DNA of 64,000 nucleotides from JAYWXI01 sp036016955 (GTDB lineage Bacteria; Bacteroidota; Bacteroidia; Flavobacteriales; Weeksellaceae). A model generated the notes under the pieces. It was not told where the DNA came from. It made no database searches and saw nothing but the letters and a program-made list of their open reading frames with translations. Where the stretch lies: positions 124,001 to 188,000 of the forward strand of contig NZ_JAYWXI010000003.1 in the NCBI RefSeq assembly GCF_036016955.1. Direction: 5' to 3'. The translations under genes and the position numbers were made by a program. This document shows positions 60,292 through 64,000 of this stretch, one piece after another (the stretch's first letter is position 1; each line of letters opens with the position of its first letter).

Positions 60292-61215
60292 CTACTTTCC
60301 GAAAAGAAAAAGCAAAGGAACGGCCAATCGTTTGCTCCATGATTTTTCACTATGATCCTCGCCCGGAAAATATTTCGTAATCCAATGGTTTTCATCGTAT
60401 CCCCTGCCTAGCATTACCGCATCTGCCCTCTCTTGAAAAGGAGGATACAAGGCATCTAACGTCTGATCTCCGGTGTCGAAATAAATCCGATGATGCTGAG
60501 GCGAAGGCAAATTCTGCTCTAAATAATCAAAAAAATGTTGAGGAATAGGATTGTTTTCACGCTCCATTGTCCCGATCCAATGGGTAGAAAGACACGCGGC
60601 CCCACCAAACACTTCGGGATACTCGCATAAAGCATAGAACGAAATCAAACCGCCCATGCTACTGCCCATAATAAAGGTATGATCCCGATCCGAATGCACA
60701 GCGTACGTTCTGTCAATAAAAGGTTTAAGCTCATTCACGATAAACTTTAAATAGTGATCCGAACCCGGACGAAAATCACCGTTGCTCCGCCCTGCCTTTT
60801 TCAATTGGGCATTTATAATGCGTTTTTCTTCTTCGGTCATTGCCTCAAAAGGCTTTTGGGGAAAATAATCCGAATGACGGTTTTCGCCTCCGTTCCAGAT
60901 GCCTACCACAATGAACTTTTCGGTTTGATTGTCTTTCTGTAATTTTCCTGCCACTTCGTCCACTTCCCAAGCCTGAGCATTCCACGTTGTTGAAGCATCG
61001 TAAAGCATCTGTCCGTCATGCATGTAGAGCACACTGTACCGCTGCGTAGTGGTATACCCCTCCGGTAACCAAACATCCACATGGCGCGAAGACGTATAGG
61101 CCGAATGGAAAAACAAACGATCGATTGTACCACTCGAAACCTTGGGAGTCAATTCCTGAGCCGGATTCGCAATCGAAAAAATAATCGCAAGCAGCGAAAA
61201 AAAGGGTTTCATCAT
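60292..61215 (-). CDS. secreted alpha/beta-hydrolase (Fes/esterase D type)
   Basis: A 307-residue exported esterase with a signal peptide (FFSLLAIIFSIANPA, cleavage before QEL). The nucleophile elbow is FIMGSSMGGLISFYAL (Ser near residue 168), and the opening RHVDVWLPEGY and VLYMHDGQMLYD are typical of the PF00756 (esterase/Fes) family. The catalytic His is probably in ENHWITKYFPGEDHSEKSW near the C-terminus. Family members hydrolyse siderophore esters, acetylxylan or trehalose esters; the substrate here is unknown. It starts 16 bases after the permease stop and is likely cotranscribed with it. Confidence 0.87.
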   Translation of the reverse strand: MMKPFFSLLAIIFSIANPAQELTPKVSSGTIDRLFFHSAYTSSRHVDVWLPEGYTTTQRYSVLYMHDGQMLYDASTTWNAQAWEVDEVAGKLQKDNQTEKFIVVGIWNGGENRHSDYFPQKPFEAMTEEEKRIINAQLKKAGRSNGDFRPGSDHYLKFIVNELKPFIDRTYAVHSDRDHTFIMGSSMGGLISFYALCEYPEVFGGAACLSTHWIGTMERENNPIPQHFFDYLEQNLPSPQHHRIYFDTGDQTLDALYPPFQERADAVMLGRGYDENHWITKYFPGEDHSEKSWSKRLAVPLLFLFGK

Positions 61216-61231
61216 CCTTTCTGCATTTGAA

Positions 61232-62482
61232 TTAATCGTACTTAATGGCCTTTACCGGTGAAATTTTGCTGATCAAATAGCTGGGCAGAACCAATGCAAA
61301 AGCCGACACTAAAAGAATACCAAAGGAAATGGCCAAAATATAGAACGGATTGAGATCAACAGGAACTTCGCTAACATAATAATTTTCGGGATTAAGGCGG
61401 ATAAAACCAAAAACCTTTTGAGCAAAGAGAAATCCCAATCCAATTAGATTACCGAACAAAAGCCCCGGAACCATAATCAATAACGTGTAGTAAATGAAAA
61501 TCATACGGATCTGACCGTTATTCGATCCCAAGGTCTTGAGCATGCCTATGGAATTGGTGCGTTCGATGATAAGAATGAGCAAAACCATGATGATGTTAAT
61601 GACCACCACCACCAACATAATGGTGATAATCAAGGCGATATTCGTATCAAAAATATTAATCCAATCGACAATCTGAGGGTACTGATCGGTTACTTTCTCG
61701 GCATAATTCTGAACCCCTATCAACGCTTCTATGGAAGGAAAGGCTTGATTAATCGCATTATTGTTTTTCAGAAAAACTTCCACACCACCGTATTGATTCG
61801 GCTCGATTCCTTGGATTTTTCTGGCATGATTCATATCGCCAATCACGAAAAGATCATCCAACATCTTGATGTCCGTTTTATAAACACCTACGATTTTAAA
61901 CTTACGGTAAATGGGATTTTGATCCTCTCGGGAAAAAATCGCTACAATGCTGTCGCCTACTTTTTTGTGCAGATCCTGGGCAATTTTTTGCGACAAGGTG
62001 ATTTCGTTCGAGAAGCCTTTACCGCTAATTTGGGGCGTTCGGCCTTCCACCAAAAATTTTTTGAATCTTTTGTGGTCAAAATCTTGATCCACCCCTTTGA
62101 ATATAATTCCCGCAAAATTATCTTCCGTCCGCATAATACCACTAACGGTAACAAATTTTTGTACGGCATCAACCTCCGGAAGGGCTTTTATTTTTTCCAG
62201 TTGAAAATTTTCGGCACTCAGCACCGAAGAATTATACGAAGAGTTGGATTTTTGGGACTTAATCTGAATCGCTCCTCCGAAATCGGTCAATCTCTTTTTA
62301 ATGGCATTTTTGGAGCCAATTCCCGTAGAAACGGTAATGAGGGAAACAATCACCCCCAAAGCCACCGACAAACGACCAATGAAAATAATCACCCGGGAGA
62401 GGTTATTTTTGTTATCTTTGGAAAACGCTATCTTTTTTGCAAAATATATGGGAAAATTCAAGACCGTAGTTTTAAGCTTCAA
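61232..62482 (-). CDS. ABC transporter permease (LolC/LolE-FtsX type)
   Basis: A 416-residue inner-membrane protein with the MacB/LolE layout: one N-terminal helix (about 30-55), a large periplasmic domain (about 55-270), then three C-terminal helices with the FtsX signature NSIGMLKTLGSNNGQIRMIF between the first two. It probably extracts lipoproteins or acts in envelope maintenance with a LolD-like ATPase encoded elsewhere. The only ATG is at 62482, but a TTG at 62461 gives LNFPIYFAKKIAF, matching the MNFPxYIAKR start of relatives. That TTG also sits downstream of a -7 element at 62480-62487 and is probably the real start. Either way its 5' end overlaps the divergent NamZ gene. Confidence 0.9.
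   Translation of the reverse strand: MKLKTTVLNFPIYFAKKIAFSKDNKNNLSRVIIFIGRLSVALGVIVSLITVSTGIGSKNAIKKRLTDFGGAIQIKSQKSNSSYNSSVLSAENFQLEKIKALPEVDAVQKFVTVSGIMRTEDNFAGIIFKGVDQDFDHKRFKKFLVEGRTPQISGKGFSNEITLSQKIAQDLHKKVGDSIVAIFSREDQNPIYRKFKIVGVYKTDIKMLDDLFVIGDMNHARKIQGIEPNQYGGVEVFLKNNNAINQAFPSIEALIGVQNYAEKVTDQYPQIVDWINIFDTNIALIITIMLVVVVINIIMVLLILIIERTNSIGMLKTLGSNNGQIRMIFIYYTLLIMVPGLLFGNLIGLGFLFAQKVFGFIRLNPENYYVSEVPVDLNPFYILAISFGILLVSAFALVLPSYLISKISPVKAIKYD
62413..62420 (+). promoter_or_regulatory. -7 promoter element for the NamZ gene
   Basis: TATCTTTG, an exact TAnnTTTG, 27 bases upstream of the NamZ ATG and inside the coding sequence of the divergent permease. Confidence 0.4.
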
Positions 62483-63704
62483 AATTAAAAATTTACTATT
62501 GATTAGCCTAATTTATTTAGGGGTATCAGGGAGAAATCAGGCGCAAATCTCTAACGGAAGACCAGAGTTAAAAAGCGGAGCCGACCGTCCGGAACTTTAT
62601 CTTCCTTTGCTGAAAAATAAAAAAACGGGTGTCGTTACCAACCAGACCGGAATTGTCCTGAGCACCACCAAACACGAGGGAAATTCAGGAACCCAAACGG
62701 ACACCTTAAGTATTGTGGATTTTTTATTGGAAAACGGAATTAACGTTAAAAAAGTTTTCGCGCCCGAGCATGGTTTCCGAGGCGAAGCGGATGCAGGAGA
62801 ACACGTGAAAAACGGTGTAGATCACCGCACCGGGCTACCGATTATTTCGCTTTATGGTAAAAATAAAAAGCCGACGGCGGAACAGATGAAAGATTTGGAT
62901 GTAATTGTCTTTGACATTCAGGATGTTGGGGTAAGATTCTACACCTATATTTCCACTTTGGCTTACGTGATGGAAGCCGCTGCCGAAAATAAAGTCGAAG
63001 TCCTCGTATTGGATCGTCCCAATCCGCACGACGGCTACATTGACGGTCCCGTTCTGAAAAAGCCTTGGCAAAGTTTTGTCGGCCTGCACCCCGTGCCGGT
63101 CGTTTATGGCATGACCATCGGAGAATACGGCAAAATGATTAACGGCGAGGGCTGGCTTAAAAACAAAATTAAAGCCAAGTACACCCTAATCCCAATGGAA
63201 AACTATCGTAAACGCCGCCGTTACCCTTTACTGAAACGCCCATCGCCTAACCTGCCCAATGAGCAAGCCATACGGCTATACCCTTCCTTATGTTTCTTTG
63301 AAGGAACTCAAGTTTCGGTGGGAAGAGGCACCCGCTGGCCTTTCCAAGTGTACGGAAGCCCTTGGACCCCTTCAATGCCCTTTACCTTTACCCCTCAACC
63401 CTCCGACGGAGCAAAAGATCCTTTCCTCAATGGGCAGCTTTGTTACGGGGAAAACCTTACCGAAACAACGGGTGATCTGAAAAGACTTAATCTTTCATGG
63501 CTGCTCAAGGCTTATCAGGCTTATCGGCACCCTAAGCAGAATTTTTTCCTTTCAAACCTGTTTTTCGACAAACTGGCCGGAACCGACAAATTAAGAAAAC
63601 AGATCATCCAAGGCAAAACCGAAAAGGAAATCCGTGAAAGCTGGCAAAAAGAACTCGAAGCCTTCCAAAAGATCAGAAGAAAATACCTCCATTACGAAGA
63701 CTAA
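62448..63704 (+). CDS. namZ: exo-beta-N-acetylmuramidase NamZ (DUF1343)
   Basis: A secreted glycosidase of 418 residues from the ATG at 62448. A signal peptide (NLLLISLIYLGVSGRNQA, cleavage near QIS) is followed by the DUF1343 core: GVVTNQTGIVLSTTKH, KVFAPEHGFRGEADAGEHVK, VIVFDIQDVGVRFYTYISTL and DRPNPHDGYIDGPVL. The conserved Glu in APEHGFRG and Asp/Asn in DRPNP form the proposed active site. Family members (NamZ/YbbC) release MurNAc from peptidoglycan ends, so this gene would feed cell-wall recycling. The reading frame extends upstream to 62301, but only the chosen start gives a signal peptide. Confidence 0.92.
   Translation: MGKFKTVVLSFKIKNLLLISLIYLGVSGRNQAQISNGRPELKSGADRPELYLPLLKNKKTGVVTNQTGIVLSTTKHEGNSGTQTDTLSIVDFLLENGINVKKVFAPEHGFRGEADAGEHVKNGVDHRTGLPIISLYGKNKKPTAEQMKDLDVIVFDIQDVGVRFYTYISTLAYVMEAAAENKVEVLVLDRPNPHDGYIDGPVLKKPWQSFVGLHPVPVVYGMTIGEYGKMINGEGWLKNKIKAKYTLIPMENYRKRRRYPLLKRPSPNLPNEQAIRLYPSLCFFEGTQVSVGRGTRWPFQVYGSPWTPSMPFTFTPQPSDGAKDPFLNGQLCYGENLTETTGDLKRLNLSWLLKAYQAYRHPKQNFFLSNLFFDKLAGTDKLRKQIIQGKTEKEIRESWQKELEAFQKIRRKYLHYED
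62480..62487 (-). promoter_or_regulatory. -7 promoter element for the LolC/E-type permease gene
   Basis: TAATTTTG on the minus strand, an exact TAnnTTTG. It overlaps the permease ATG at 62482, so transcription would start past that ATG and favour the TTG at 62461. It lies inside the NamZ coding sequence. Confidence 0.35.
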
Positions 63705-63904
63705 TCGAAAGAGTCCGGCGAAGAGCCGTCTCGGTTCTTATAAAGAATAAACAAGCCTATCGAAAGGCCAATAACCCCAGCCGCTGCATTTAGAAGAGCC
63801 CGGCTCAATCTGTCGGGAGCATCGTTCCCAAAATAATTCATGGCAAACACGATAAAAAAAGTGATGACCGACAAGAGAATATGTTTTGAATTGAAAAGCT
63901 TCAT
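63701..63904 (-). CDS. small two-helix membrane protein of unknown function
   Basis: A 67-residue protein with two hydrophobic helices (ILLSVITFFIVFAMNYFG and AAAGVIGLSIGLFILYK) and a charged, polar C-terminus. It overlaps the convergent NamZ gene by 4 bases. Its ATG begins 2 bases after the stop of the partial gene upstream, so the two are probably translationally coupled, which supports it being a real gene. No family is recognised. Confidence 0.65.
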   Translation of the reverse strand: MKLFNSKHILLSVITFFIVFAMNYFGNDAPDRLSRALLNAAAGVIGLSIGLFILYKNRDGSSPDSFD

Positions 63905-63906
63905 AT

Positions 63907-64000
63907 TTACTGAATTTTATAAGACACCATGACCCCGCCCCGATAAGGGATCCATTCGCCGCTTTTATTCCATCCGGAAGCGTGCTCGTAACGCACCCAG
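63907..64000 (-). CDS. 3' end of a probable outer-membrane protein gene (partial)
   Basis: An open frame enters from the right edge of the window and stops at 63907. It encodes the C-terminal end WVRYEHASGWNKSGEWIPY then RGGVMVSYKIQ. The alternation of aromatic and polar residues and the terminal strand are those of a beta-barrel or beta-rich envelope protein. Only about 31 residues are visible, so the family cannot be named. Confidence 0.6.
   Translation of the reverse strand, partial: WVRYEHASGWNKSGEWIPYRGGVMVSYKIQ

Overview
The window is an ordinary, gene-dense chromosomal segment of a Bacteroidota bacterium, almost certainly order Flavobacteriales. The evidence is: a TonB with the RNKRYGAY N-terminus; a subtilase carrying a type IX secretion C-terminal domain; a single-chain fusion of branched-chain E1 alpha and beta; DnaE with an N-terminal exonuclease; a ResB/CcsA fusion of more than 1100 residues; weak or absent Shine-Dalgarno sequences; and promoters of the flavobacterial TTG / TAnnTTTG type. 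The gene content resembles the Chryseobacterium/Weeksellaceae group, but that placement is inference.

Layout. 1-7.9 kb: TonB; a SAM methyltransferase; gyrA followed by a secreted TPR protein; a DUF4286 protein; then a divergent acyl-CoA reductase / ferredoxin pair. 7.9-15.9 kb (minus strand): a run starting with dnaE and continuing with DUF423, a frameshifted small membrane gene and SdpI, followed by hutU from its own promoter. 15.9-20.5 kb: secreted S8 protease, fructose-6-phosphate aldolase, a secreted unknown, tRNA-Ser(UGA) and the fluoride channel crcB. 20.5-29.4 kb: trxB, tyrS, an acyl-CoA dehydrogenase divergent from an acyl-CoA ligase, pcm, a Gfo/Idh oxidoreductase and phoH. 29.4-41.5 kb: branched-chain E1, polyprenyl synthase, a secreted unknown, rlmN, queA, S9 peptidase, a small holin-like membrane protein divergent from a DUF2490 protein, and a GNAT/PAP2 overlapping pair. 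41.7-51.3 kb: cytochrome c biogenesis fusion, a small RelA/SpoT-type HD hydrolase, purL and purB. 51.3-64 kb: MpaB-type oxygenase, ogt, VOC protein, porin, kbl, dacB, priA, esterase, LolC/E-type permease, NamZ muramidase, a 67-residue membrane protein and the 3' end of a probable outer-membrane gene.

Most genes are housekeeping: replication and topology (gyrA, dnaE, priA), translation and tRNA/rRNA modification (tyrS, rlmN, queA, tRNA-Ser), purine synthesis (purL, purB), fatty-acid and branched-chain catabolism, and envelope maintenance (dacB, NamZ, LolE-like permease, porin, TonB). I found no CRISPR array, prophage, transposon, integrase or defence island, and no convincing undescribed multi-gene system.

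The items most worth a second look are: GyrA with Tyr83 and Ala87 at the two classical quinolone-resistance positions; a conserved-looking small gene broken by one base in a homopolymer; a DnaE that combines a fused DEDDh exonuclease with a degenerate PHP metal site; and divergent genes whose 5' ends and promoters overlap.
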